64,000 nucleotides of DNA. Source: Rhodocollybia butyracea (taxonomy: Eukaryota > Basidiomycota > Agaricomycetes > Agaricales > Omphalotaceae). The notes beneath the pieces were generated by a model. That model was given only the letters and a program-made list of their open reading frames with translations. It was not told where the DNA came from and searched no databases. This document shows, in pieces, positions 34,376-45,749 of the stretch. The stretch covers positions 1 to 64,000 of the forward strand of contig JADNRY010000319.1 of assembly GCA_015501585.1 (NCBI GenBank). The letters are read 5' to 3'. Every line of letters starts with the position of its first letter. The stretch's first letter is position 1. The translations under genes were made by a program, and so were the position numbers.

Positions 34376-35434
34376 TTAAAAGTTCCACAGATAAAGACTA
34401 CGTTCACAGATAAAGACTACGTCCACAGATCTTGCTCGAAGAGGCTCGATTCGCATAAGTTCGTATGGTCCACAGAGCAGTGGAGACAGAACTTTTTCGA
34501 TCTCTTGCGTCGTAGGCGACGGAAAATGAACATTTGTTACAACGGTGAACGAATTCAAAGATGTCATCATCGGCAAAATTGTTTTCAAAAAGATGAGAAT
34601 ACCCTGAGTAAAAATGAGCGACGAAGAGGTGGCAGCAAAGGGAAAAAAGAAAAATACATAAACATCAATGCAAGGGTCCGGTATCACAGTGAGATCCTGT
34701 ATTTGTGTCAAGCATCCTACCAAACATCCATGCAATTCCGTTAAGACGACGAAGTTGCGCAGGGTCAGATGATGTACGTCTTCGAGCAAAGCCAGATCTA
34801 GTAAAAGATCATCCATCGAAAGGATGGCTGACAATGCGATATCGAGACATTTCAGAGTTCGTCGTGCATGTTTGTTTTGTAGCAGTCTCCCGACGTCGAA
34901 GACCGAACCTTGAAAACGCTGCAAGTCAGTCATAACGAATTGGTCTGAAAAAAGCGTTGCGTCGGGGGTTCGAGAGCCTGCCCATCTGTATGTCAAGTCT
35001 TTGACTTGCGGATGGCGTCGAACGAATTGCAGGCAATTCAGCGTCGTATTCCACGAATACAAACCCAGCGATGTCAACGTTGGGAATACGAAATCCGTGC
35101 AGTCGAAGAGTTCAACCAATGCAGTCCAGGATGAAAGATCGATGTTCGCAGGGATTGTGAGATGCAAGTGTCTCAGACAGGGGACACTTTTCGGTAACCG
35201 TTGTAGTACGTTCACAATTTTTTCGCTTGCTAAAAAGAATGAGCAGAAATTAGAACAGAGCTCAACATCACTATCGAAATACAAGTGCAGGGCAGTCAAC
35301 GATGTATTCACGAGACCGTTCTGCAAGCAGTTGTAGCATTCAACGGAAAAAAAAGACAGGAAAGGTACCAAGCATTGTAAGTTTTCCAGGGAATACACAC
35401 TTACATGTACTTCCAGCGTTGTCAACCTTTGCAA
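34376..35434 (-). CDS. leucine-rich F-box-like protein, 5' end missing
   Basis: 352 residues open from 35434, with repeats typical of the F-box family tail: MQRLTTLEVHVSVYSLENLQ, SLTALHLYFDSDVEL, PCLRHLHLTIPANIDL, LTSLGLYSW, LKCLDIALS, VHHLTLRNFVV. The homologous frame continues upstream as RLVPEFLQRLTTLE but is stopped by TGA about 20 bases earlier, and no F-box is found in the next 350 bases. It is therefore either spliced to an exon I cannot see or truncated. A phenylalanine-rich run (VYVFFFFPFAATSSSLIF) inside the repeats is odd for this family. Confidence 0.5.
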   Translation of the reverse strand: MQRLTTLEVHVSVYSLENLQCLVPFLSFFSVECYNCLQNGLVNTSLTALHLYFDSDVELCSNFCSFFLASEKIVNVLQRLPKSVPCLRHLHLTIPANIDLSSWTALVELFDCTDFVFPTLTSLGLYSWNTTLNCLQFVRRHPQVKDLTYRWAGSRTPDATLFSDQFVMTDLQRFQGSVFDVGRLLQNKHARRTLKCLDIALSAILSMDDLLLDLALLEDVHHLTLRNFVVLTELHGCLVGCLTQIQDLTVIPDPCIDVYVFFFFPFAATSSSLIFTQGILIFLKTILPMMTSLNSFTVVTNVHFPSPTTQEIEKVLSPLLCGPYELMRIEPLRARSVDVVFICERSLYLWNF

Positions 35435-35800
35435 AAATTCTGGTACGAGTCTTCAGCTCCGTTAGACATCCTATTAGGACTGCATCAAACGGAATTATCA
35501 CTCAAATCCGGTATGTGTATACCGGCAAATGTACACCTAAAACAAAAGAGAAGAGCGAAAACATTCACAATAGTCAACAGGTAGCATCCGGGCGCATATC
35601 GGCCCGGTATATCGCCTAAGGCTTGCTAGCGCTCCATATCATTCTGAGACAACTCTCAGCATTTGTTTGTCGTTGACAAAAAACCTGCATCTTTAGTTTT
35701 GCCCATGCGTGTACTCGAATGAAGGAGGAAAAACCCATACTCGAAGACAATGAACCTGCTACTACTACACATCTTTCGATACCAAAAATAGCATCTGAAG
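35435..35800. other. intergenic, no gene seen
   Basis: Should contain the 5' part of the adjacent leucine-rich gene but does not. It ends at the 8-bp target duplication of the following element. Confidence 0.45.
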
Positions 35801-36490
35801 TAGGGATCCGCACCGTAACCGTATAATACGGTTGACGGTACGGTTACGGGACCGTATAGCTTCTCAGCATCAACTATACGGTACGGCTTTGGTACAGCAT
35901 TGATACCGTATTGACCCGTAAAAGACGGCCGTGTACGGCTACGATATGGCCGTACTTTATTCGTTTCAACGATTGCCTCAACGCAGTAATCCACTGCAAG
36001 CATAGCTTCACACTACACTACGGGTACTCTACGAGGTATCTACCGGGTGTGTAAGTATTAGTAAGTAGCTTGGTAAGTAAATCAGTAAGCCGCGTCGGAG
36101 GAAAATCAGTGCCGGATTGACATGACATCATTGTCAGATCGGCAACTACTTATCTAGGGATGGAAATGGAAAAGGGCATGCTTGAGCTTGAAAACCAGGT
36201 AGCGTATCCTTACTCTATAAAGGACCCGAGTACTTTGATCTTCTCCCCAATTTCATCTCAGTTGGCAATGACGGTGCTGCCTTTAGCACGAAAGCATATT
36301 CTCAAAGGTACTTACATCTTAGTCTCATTGATTGTCTTAATACTTTATATTGACTATCGCTTCATGCAGCTTACAATCGTAGACATATATTTTTAAGTTC
36401 ATGTGATTTTTACGGCCGTAACCCGTATTTTTACCTGTACCGTACCGTAAGCTATTTCTAAAGAAAAAATATGGTACGGGTACGGTACTA

Positions 36491-37330
36491 CAGTCGAACC
36501 TCTTATAAGGCATACCTCTTGGTGCCCATCCAAAAGTATGCATTATGAGAGAGTATGCCTATAGAGAGAGTGATTTTTTTTGAAGCCAAAAATGGTTTAA
36601 GACACCTTTTTAAGTATCTGCGAACATATATTGAAGCAAAAATACTAGCGAGGGAAGAAATCACTAATAGAGGTATCTACCATTGAACGGCTGTTCCAAG
36701 CGGGGCTTTCCAAGCGTGTCGCTTGTCCAAATGTAGCCAAAATGTTCTCAAGCTTGCGTGCAAAGGGCTCATCCATCCCATGGATATACCTTTGCATGAT
36801 TGTCGCAGCCTGAAGAGCTTCACGACAACTGGGACGCTCAAGGTAGGTCTCTTGAAGAGCATCAAGGGTCTCTTCGACAGTTTTCTCGGCATGAGAAATT
36901 GGGTTTTTGGAGTTGTCGAGATCTTTTCCTTCTTGGCAAGTTTAGCACCGAGAAGGCCATCTTTTCTCTGCTGGACTTGCTTTTTAAGCTTGACTAGGCC
37001 ATTTTTCAGGACTTCTAGAGCGTTGGGTGTCATTGTTGCTGAGCAGTGCAGCAAAGTAGCCAAGCTCAGGGTTCAAATTCGGGTGCAAAATTTACGGAAA
37101 ATGAGCATTATATTTGTCCTTATGGGGATTGTAACAATATTGAACAGTGAATGGGGTTTGGGCACTGTAGACATACTTTCATAGCCAGCAAAAGGTATGA
37201 GTTATGCACTATGGGAGAGGTATGCCTTTTGCCATCAGATTTCCTGCGAACCAACTCGGTAGCCACAAAAATGTATGACTTATAAGAGAGTATGCCTATA
37301 TGGAGGTATGCCTTATAAGAGGTTCGACTG
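36491..37330. mobile_element. pogo/Tigger-like element inside the hAT-like element
   Basis: 28-bp perfect terminal inverted repeats beginning CAGTCGAACCTCTTATAAGG, flanked by TA on both sides (36489-36490 and 37331-37332). CAGT ends with a TA duplication are the mark of the pogo branch of Tc1/mariner. A second internal inverted word, GAGAGTATGCCTATA, lies near each end. 840 bases, too short for a full transposase. Confidence 0.8.
36677..37063 (-). pseudogene. coding relic inside the pogo-like element
   Basis: The minus strand has a helical, charged coding-like stretch: TPNALEVLKNGLVKLKKQVQ, then after a one-base shift TVEETLDALQETYLERPSCR, ALQAATIMQRYIHGMDEPFA, RKLENILATFGQATRLESPA. It reads like the C-terminal part of a protein carried by pogo-type elements, but no DDE triad or CENP-B helix-turn-helix is present, so the parent cannot be fixed. 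Confidence 0.35.
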
Positions 37331-37405
37331 TACCAAGTACCGTATGAAACCGTAAGCTGTACGGCCGTAACCGTATACGGTACGGTGCGGATCCCTAATC
37401 TGAAG

Positions 37406-38831
37406 ATGAAGAGTATCGTATGTTATCTCATCGTGCTAGATTTCTTGACTTATTGTTCAGGAGGTCACTCTAACATCACACCAATAACCAATAACATGCT
37501 ATACTTCACGAATTATGTATGCAAGTCTGAGAAACTTGAAGCTAGAGTATTGAGGTCGTTGTATGAAGATTGTACAAAATGAATGTACTGAATGTGTTGA
37601 ATACATAACGCCGGTATTCCTCTTCGCCAGCTGATGTGTAATTACGGTCTGCATTAGATGCAAAGACTGAGTGAGCTGGGGTAACCATCAGTCACCATCC
37701 CAATATCAACCGTTGCAGGTCTCATTTTAAACACTGCGTTGGTGTTGTAAAAAATGATCGCAGAGGTTCATAACAGTTGTTTGTTCACTGAAGCAGATGA
37801 TAAACCACGAACAGACGTTGATATGTTACTATCTTGTACTATTTTGATTTTAGCATACGTGGAATGTTGTACATGTAATGTTGCAGAACAGAACGTTAGC
37901 TGAATCAAGACGTATTGTCTGATAATGTTGTCTCTGTGTCAGTGCTTGTGGGTGTGTTGAAATCTGTATATATATCTGCTGTTGCTATTTTGGCATAGTA
38001 TTGCTGATAGATAATCAGCTCAACAAACATTTTTAAATGTTTTACACCTGCGTTTGTGTTTTCAAAAGTATATTTGACTATCTCCATACGAATACTTGCT
38101 ACCATGTAATCGCCTTCATTGACGGTACCCGGGTCAGTCAATTGACCATTGTAATAAACCTGTGGATGAGCTGGCAGCAATTGACAAAACTGTTGTTTAC
38201 TTACTTTTGACCGTTCTGTAATAGTCAGCCAGAGTCTGTTGGAAGGGCTGTTAGAATTGGATAGAATGCAGAAATCTGTGTTTGACAGGTGATCCTTTGA
38301 GCAATTGTCAGGATGGGAAATGTTTAGTTTAAACAATTACATACCATCGCAGGATAAGCTTGTTTAAAAATCTCTAGCATAGATTTCAACTGCTTATCAA
38401 AGAGTTGTCCTATGTTGTGGCCATGAATTGCAAGAACATGCATCATTGGGTGGTTTGGGATCTCAAACATTAATTAATCAGCAATCAATATTGACGCAAG
38501 TAGACCAACCTCTTGTACTAATATTCATGTGTAATGACAATGTTCCTGACTACGACTGGTGCATAAATACAGTTGGAACTGTCATTGATAGTATAAGCAG
38601 AAGCGACAACAGGGCCTAGTGTAGTAGTGTCTGTCAACGTCGTCGAAACATCATTTCGTGGGTTGGTGATGCCCTCTACTTTCGCATGTTTGAGTGAGTG
38701 AGTAATGATACGTTCTGGAGAAGGAGTCATGGTTGTTGTGGACAATGTTTGAGACTGGTGGCTATGATGTCTATCAATTGTTACTGAGGTCATTTGCGAT
38801 GGCCAGTACTGCGGAACTAGCGACGGCTGAC
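37406..38831. other. 1.4 kb with unassigned coding-like fragments
   Basis: On the minus strand a stretch near 38330-38470 reads HNIGQLFDKQLKSMLEIFKQ and is followed by a plausible donor (GTATGT); another at 37905-38210 reads SKQQFCQLLPAHPQVYYNGQ and LTDPGTVNEGDYMVASIRME. On the plus strand a frame ending DPDT runs into the next element and continues DFDIDGNRD beyond it. I recognise no family; transposon-derived exons are likely given the surroundings. Confidence 0.3.
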
Positions 38832-38839
38832 CCTGACAC

Positions 38840-39506
38840 TAGAGATGTCCACGAGTCCGGATCCAAGTATACTTGGATCCGGAGCGCAAGTACTTGTGGC
38901 CTAAAAGGCCTGACTCGTGACCCGCGGCTGACTCGTGGGAAACGGGTCACTGACTCGCAAGTATTACTTGCGGGTCTCACAAGTACTTGTGGATCCACAC
39001 ACTAATCAAGTAGTTACAGCTATATTCACAAGTATTTACCATTATTTACTTGCATACAGTGATTGTACAGTGTATAATGCTATTAAAAACCTGTACTTTA
39101 CTTGTTACACTAATTTCATACTATGGTATGAAGTAAAAATGTACTGACAGTTAGGCTTTGGATTGTAGACAGCCTACGGCGATTGGGCGCTAAAATAAGC
39201 GCTCAGTCGCTGTGAGCTGTCTACAACCTCAAACATGTGTGGCAGTACTTGATAAGTACTATAATAAATATGATACTATTAATTACTGTAAGTTTTGATC
39301 ACCAACAACAAATATATGAGTTCATATTGCTTGCACAAGTCACACAAGTACTTGCAAGTCAACCGAAAATTGCAAATGTCTGACTTGTGACCCGCGCCTG
39401 ACCCGTGGGAAACAGATCCTGGGATCCACGAGTCACATACTTGCGGGTTTTCCCACGGATCTTACCTGCGAGTACTTGTGAAGACTTGGACTCATGGACA
39501 TCTCTA
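38840..39506. mobile_element. hAT-like MITE, 667 bp
   Basis: Ends TAGAGATGTCCACGAGTCC and, inverted, TAGAGATGTCCATGAGTCC, flanked by CCTGACAC at 38832-38839 and 39507-39514, an 8-bp duplication. The interior is full of CAAGTACTTG-like palindromes and of GACTCGTG/CACGAGTC words. No coding capacity. A 63-base hairpin lies inside it. Confidence 0.85.
39163..39225. repeat. 63-bp hairpin inside the MITE
   Basis: TTGTAGACAGC and its complement GCTGTCTACAA enclose GCGATTGGGCGCT and AGCGCTCAGTCGC, which also pair. It looks like a tiny separate insertion. Confidence 0.5.
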
Positions 39507-39514
39507 CCTGACAC

Positions 39515-40260
39515 TGATTTTGACATCGACGGAAACAGAGATTGAGATACAGCGTTGCAAGATGAACAAGTTAACAATGATTTATATGTTCATACCATGA
39601 TAAAAAGATGGCTGAATATTTACGCTATGATAGCATCAAGGAGTGGTATCTGTAGAACATAAGAAATGTAACAAGGAAGTGGGCATACTTACAACAATGG
39701 ATTACAGTTAAACAAGATGGCTATGAATATGTCAGAGAAATTCCAAACGATACTGAAATACTCACTTGGTCAGCGGAGTTTGTGTTGACCCATACCAATG
39801 CATGCGTGTGGGCAATGCCTCGAGACTGGCTCTCGATTGAAGACACAAACCATTGTTGACCATAATGAACGATTTCTGCAACACCAAGAAGTTGATTGCA
39901 GTTGGTGTTATGAAACATTGGTAAAGTTTACTTTAGGCACCAATGATTTAAATGCAAAAAACACTTCATACTTTTATAGTAAACTTAGAGGAAAATACTG
40001 AGGATTTTAAAAACGCACACATGCTTAACATATCAACCTAGAGCTCATAGTATTGTGAGAATGAAGGGGTGATGTAAAGCGGGCCAGCAATAACACATAG
40101 CAAGCTATGTCACCTCAATTCTTGAATTTATTCCCACACTTTCTTGTGTATATGAGTAAGAATACAATACAGCTTTCATTCTACAATGAAGTATAAAACG
40201 GGTCATTGCGGGACAAAGAATGCTACAAAGCGAGAAGTAAATAAAATACATTTACAGTAA
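39515..40260. other. unassigned, no complete gene
   Basis: A plus-strand frame at 39798-40001 reads CGQCLETGSRLKTQTIVDHN and ends YFYSKLRGKY, without a recognisable family. Otherwise AT-rich, non-coding in appearance. Confidence 0.3.
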
Positions 40261-41345
40261 TTAAGTAAGGCCAAAGCCAATAAACTGGATATCTTCATCA
40301 TCATTTTCATCAGGTGTATCACAAGAGGCAAGCGTAGTTAAGGAGGATGGACTTGAGGCATAAGGGAAATACAAACAATGAGTGGGTAAGGATCATTGAA
40401 GAGCTTGAGGAAGACATGCTGGCAGCAGATGAACACTTGTGCTTTTTGAGAGCAGGGCCTTTGACAAAATTGATGTCAGAATTGGAGTCAATGTCCTGAG
40501 GCTTTCAAAGGTATCCTTGCTCCAATGCCTTCCAGTCTACTTCATCATTGGAGAAGTCATATGTTTCAAGAAGTTGATCTATTGTAGCAAGTCAGTGTGA
40601 GGTTGTTGGAGAGGCTGTTGGCTGTGGCTGAGGAGGAATGGATACCAGGGCTTCTGCTCAGATTACATGGATGGGTCCCTGCATGAATGGCAATGCACCA
40701 TTCCAAGTGTTTGGCTGACTCATGGGTAGAGAGGACCAAGGCCTTTGATGAAGAAGCAGTGAACAAACCACTGATGCTGACATTTGTCGCAACATTATTG
40801 AAATGGTGTGACGTGGTTTGGAGAAAGGTATGGGAGGAGATGAAGAGAGAAAACAGAATGTGGAGGCTGATGCTGAGGCCAGCTCACACTTATGTCCAAG
40901 CAAATGAGATGGTGGTACTGGAGATAATGGTGTAGTGGATTGTGTGGCAGACAAGTGAGATGATGATGGAACAGATTGCATCACAGAGGATGTGACACGG
41001 TGGCCTTGTGTTGAACATCCTCCACGATTCAGACAGCAATGTTTACAGCACTGCTTTGTACAAGAGGTGTTTTGGCCAGCTTGGCAACAGGAAACACATC
41101 GAAGACAAGCAAGCTTCTTGATGTTGTCCCTCTCTGCAAGAAGGTGGAATCCAGCCAGTTTGGATCACTGTCTCTGCAGCTTTATGTGTGAATGTGAATG
41201 TAAATTTGCAGGTCCAGCACTAGTAGAAAATCAAGCTAAGTACAGAACATCAGAGATTAATGGGCAAATGTATGTGTATACCCAGAAACCAGTGTTTAGA
41301 CCAGATTTGAACTTTCGCAAAAGCAAACAACAACTGCAGTCATTG
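40261..41345 (-). pseudogene. cysteine-rich zinc-finger-like protein relic
   Basis: The minus strand holds a cysteine cluster at about 41001-41114: LACLRCVSCCQAGQNTSC then TKQCCKHCCLNRGGCSTQGH, a pattern (C-x2-C-C ... C-x2-C-C ... GG-C ... H) that I associate with proteins found near transposons in agaricomycetes. Downstream are Ser/Pro-rich sequence, then acidic DENDDEDIQFIGFGLT and a stop at 40261. Upstream, CNDCSCCLLLRKFKSGLN is followed in the same frame by two stops (near 41237 and 41178). Introns may explain some of this, but no clean model came out. Function unknown. Confidence 0.4.
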
Positions 41346-43890
41346 CACTGATATTCTGAATCTGTGATCTGTCGTTGGGTCATGATAAAGGAAAGAAAGA
41401 AACAGGTTTTACCAAAGAGATATTATAAAAACAAATGAATTATGAAGGTGATGGTTTGAGAGAGAGAGGTGCATCAAGGCAACATCAAGGCAAAGCAGCT
41501 ACTCATACTGCAAAATTAATGGTCACATGCCTCAGAAATTTATGTGTACCCCAAAATATCTATGCATAGTGTCATGTCAATGTCTTCATACATTACACAA
41601 ATATTAACATATTATTTGTATAGTAATCATAATCTTAAGAGATAGGTAAATTAACTGCCTTTATCCGTTTCAAACTGATTGCTTTCTGCCTGCTATTCCT
41701 ACCACCTCCATATGGCCCACTGTTGACATTGATCTTCCGTTTGTTCTTGAGCCTCAGCATTGTTTCCCTTGTCTCGCATGCTGTATTACAGCTTGGTGGG
41801 ACTTTTTGCTTGGCAGGTAAGACCATTGTATTCACATCCTGTGAGACAGAAAGTGCATGATCAAGCTGGGAGATGAGGTCATTCATTGAGAACAACAGAT
41901 CTGGAGATATCCAAGTCAGATTGTTGCAAAGATGACCTGAGAAGAGTTCCATTTGCTCTAGAGCTTTTGCATTGAGATAGTCTGCAGGAAGAAATGAAGC
42001 GTTGAGAGAGTCTGTAGGAAGAAATAAATTTGAGAGATCAGGTGATTGGAACAAAGCTGAGAGATCAGGAGATTGAAACATTGTAGGAGAGGTTGGAGAG
42101 GTAGATGATGGATCTGGATCAACAAATGAGAGATCAGAACCTCCACAAAGTCACTGTACAGCACAAAGGTGTTTGCAGAATTTGATTGAAGGGTAGGCTG
42201 GACAGTTACAAGTATATGCGTGTAAATTGACTTTGTATTGGCAACTAGGGTCTGATTTGGACTGAACATAATAAGTGACTGTTGTTGATGATCCAGCTGT
42301 AACACATTCCAACTTGAAGTCCAACTCACACTCCTCCATCTGTGAGCATTGAAGGTAAGCATAGTAGATAGAAAAGAGTGAGCAGAGCATTACCTCAATG
42401 TCCTCAAGTGTAGTATATTGCTCCATTGAGAGCTTAATTACATCCCATCATCAACTTGCTTCTAGGTCAGGTCCATCAAACTCTTGATCCTGCCAGCTCT
42501 GCTTTGAACAATAATATGGCAGTACTTGAGTGGTAAGAACATAGACAAGATAGTCCATGTGTTGATTTTGCTTGCCTTCAAGGAACTTTCCCTTCAACAC
42601 ATGATGCCACCTGGGTTCAGTCAGTTAAGCGTTCAGAAAAAGACAGGAAAAGAAATACTTATGCCTCGATAAGCATATTGGTTTCAGATTCCTTGAAGAT
42701 AGTCCTATCAGTGCAGTACTGTGCAGACCACATCTTGATGATATTGAGCAACATCCACATTGAAACTAGATAATCATGGAATTGATGATTAAAAAAGTCA
42801 CCAAGTGCACACCTAGAAATTTCGGCCCAAGCAGTATTGAATTTGGTGGGATCAGTGATCCTGATCCAACCCTTCAGCAATTCCCAGAGTTCTGGATGTT
42901 CACGTGTCTTGAAGTGCTGCTGCCATGCATGAAGAACATGCCACCAACAGAGAAGAATGGTAGAGTTGGGATATTTGTGACAAATGGCATTGATCTGAGC
43001 ATGATCACAATCTGTGAGGAAAATATGTGAACAAACACCTGGGTTTTGAGAATGAACAAGTGGAAGGAAGTAGGCAATCATTTGTTCAGTACTGTTAGCA
43101 AGCATCCAAGCGACAGGGATACCATGGCCCCACTTATCATGGACAACAAGTGTTGTAAGAATAGTGTTATTGTAAACAGTTGTATTGTGTGTGCTATCAA
43201 TACATACAATTTGACTCCCATGTTCGCAAAACATCTTGTGTTGCCATCCAGTCTGTACCATAAGAGAGAAGGTGTTGGGAGCTAGGTTGGAATCCACAGG
43301 AGAAGCATCGCCGCATGCCTTGGAGCCTAAAAGATGGTCCTTCTTGTGAAGTCTATCTGCCCATTTCCGAATAGATTGACCATCATCCTTTTTCAAGTTT
43401 ATAGACTCAGCTTTGATCTGTTTCTTGATGCACAATATCTTGCAAGCATATAAAGTGATTCCAAGAAAGTAGAGCATTAGACTCAGGCTCAGAGTTGTCA
43501 GAGCTGTCTTCAGCATAGGCATTGCCATGGAGATATTCAAGCTACAGACCACATCAGCCTGGTCCATGTTATAGTAGATGTATGAAGAAAACTTACAATC
43601 TTTTTGGGCAATACTCCTGCTTGGATGAATCCGGCGATTAGTTCCCTATTCATCTTTGAAATCCTAGTGTAGCGAAGATTGTCATTTCTGGTTGGGTGGT
43701 TATGTATTGATTGATAGTATCCTTGGACCTGCTCCATAGTCAGATATGTTTTGACAGTAAGCACACAGGGACATCCAGTCCACTTTGATTCAACCTTCCT
43801 GTGCCATTCCAGATGTTTCTTCACATACTTCTTCCATCCACCAGTCTAATGACAAGCACAAACATAGTAAGTCATATCCCGATAGTTAGC

Positions 43891-44387
43891 ATCAGGAAAA
43901 GTATCTATGAACTCAAGCCAACCCAGGTGAGCCTCAGGCCAACCAAGTTAGCTTAGGTTATCTTAAGTTGACTTGAGTTGAATTAAGTCAACTTAAGAGT
44001 AACTCAAGTCAACTCAAGCCAAAAAAAATCTCTGAACCTTGGATCAAGTCACTTAAGTTGCCTCAAGTCAACTTGGAAGTTGGGATTCACTTCAGGTTAA
44101 CGTCAGGTTAACTTCAGATTAACTTGAGTAGATTTGTCAAGCCTCAAGTTGACAAATCTACTCAAATCTACTCAAGTTGACCTGAAGTTAACCTGAAGTG
44201 AATCCCAAGTTGACTTGAGGCAACTTAAGTGACTTGATCCAAGGTTCAGAGATTTTTTTGGCTTGAGTTGACTTGAGTTACTCTTAAGGTGACTTAGTAA
44301 CTCAAGTCAACTTAGGATAACCTAAGCTGACTTGGTTGACCTGAGGCTCACCTGGGTTGGCTTGAGTTCATAGGTACTTTTCCTGAT
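43891..44387. mobile_element. foldback element inside the MULE gene
   Basis: A near-perfect palindrome of about 250-base arms meeting near 44140. Ends ATCAGGAAAAG and CTTTTCCTGAT. The arms consist of variations on CAAGTTGACTTGAG and AACCTGAAGTGAATCC. It splits the transposase frame between SIWDGDT and NYRDMTYYVCA. It shares its termini, but not its interior, with the elements at 46463 and 50881. Confidence 0.85.
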
Positions 44388-44905
44388 GTATCACCATCCC
44401 ATATAGACTTGTTTCGACGGAACTCAATCACACGACTCTTTTCTTCTGTCTCTCGCCACTCATCAAACACTTTCTGATTATCCCATTCAAGAGAAAACTT
44501 GGAGGACAAGCAATCAGCCTCATATGTCCCTGGAGTAGGTGGTGGTGGTGGATTCAGTGCTGGCAGACTTGGAAGTGGACTCAAAGGAGGTGATACAACA
44601 ACAGGCAAGGGTGGATTCAGCGGAGATGGACTTGGAGGTGGACTTGATGGGCATGATATGACCTCAAACTTGCTAGCTTCTGGAACAAGAACAGGTGATG
44701 GTAGATTTGGTGGAGATGGACTCAGCAGTGAACTTGATGGACATGATACCTTGGCTTCATTAGCATCTCAAACAAGAACATGCAGTGGTGGATTCAGCAG
44801 ACATAAACTGTGAGATAAGCTTGGAGGAAATGATGAAGTAAATTGACTAAAATTGGGATACCATGATGATGATTGACTATTGTATGAATAAGAAACATAT
44901 GATGT

Positions 44906-45749
44906 TGTAAGGATCTAGGCGGAATCCTTAGAGCGCGGGTTACAAACCTGGAAACCAAAGTGCAGATACGCTCCGTACTGCTGTTGTTCAGCCGAACTGG
45001 GAAAGTTGGTTTGAGATGTGAGAGGATGTGAGTGTAGAACGGTTCCGAAGTGCCTATGGGATGTAAGACTTGTGTCGGGATCGTCCAAGGGACTAATGTA
45101 AGGACGGCAGGTCCGTACAGGCGATAGAATGAACTCGGCAAGTAAGCCTAAGAGTAGATGAGTTTCCGACTCGAAGGGTAGGACCCACCAAGTGCAAGCG
45201 GCTTTGATAGCGATATGAGCGGAAACGGAAGGTCAAGCGGTAGCTGACCTGATGCGGCGCAAACAGAGCGGAATCAAATAGATGATAGTAGATTGCAGAG
45301 GTTGTGAAAACGATGGAGTGAAGAAACAGAGTTAAAGAAACAGATAAAGCGAGAAACCAGAACACACAAGAGCACACAAGTCAAGGGGTTAAGCAATATT
45401 TCCAATCTACTGTACTTGACATGGTACAGAACTATATAAAGGGTACTCGAGGACCGGAGTAGTGATAGGTAATAATCTGAGAGTAGAAAAGACAAGAATA
45501 GCCAAAAGAAGTACAAGGGATGAAAGACAACGATGAACATAAGCGGAAGCAGCGGGATGAGCATAAAGCATATGTATGATTGTAAGAATGATGGAGAATG
45601 GATCGACGGGATCATAGAAAGTGTACAGTGAAGGAAAAAGTAAAACGGAAGCAAAGTGGAAGTGTATCGGAACCGGAAATGCGGCGGAAGCGGGTTATGT
45701 AACAGTAAGCGGGAAACGTCGGCAGTCTGTATATGCCTAGGGCATGACA
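44906..45749 (+). mobile_element. solo LTR, 844 bp
   Basis: Begins TGTAAGGATCTAGG, ends GGGCATGACA, and is flanked by GATGT at 44901-44905 and 45750-45754, the 5-bp duplication of LTR retrotransposons. A TATA box (ACTATATAAAGG, about 45430) lies in the middle, as expected for the U3/R boundary, which sets the orientation as plus. No internal domain is present, so it is the product of LTR-LTR recombination. It sits in the N-terminal coding part of the MULE transposase. Confidence 0.85.

Larger units (their letters stand above)
35801..37397. mobile_element. hAT-like non-autonomous element
   Basis: Ends TAGGGATCCGCACCGTA in inverted orientation; flanked by ATCTGAAG at 35793-35800 and 37398-37405, an 8-bp duplication diagnostic of hAT-type insertion. 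Both subterminal parts are crowded with CCGTA/TACGG words (for example ACCGTAACCGTATAATACGG at the left). Without the nested pogo-like insertion the element is about 755 bases, with no transposase. Same end sequence family as 13205-13761. Confidence 0.85.

Noticed and set aside
44499..44813. Plus-strand glycine-rich ORF (VPGVGGGGGFSAGRLGSG...)
   Set aside because: It is the antisense of the Pro/Ser linker of the MULE transposase.
44794..45654. Hydrophobic minus-strand ORFs as membrane proteins
   Set aside because: They lie entirely within the solo LTR and have no homologous structure.
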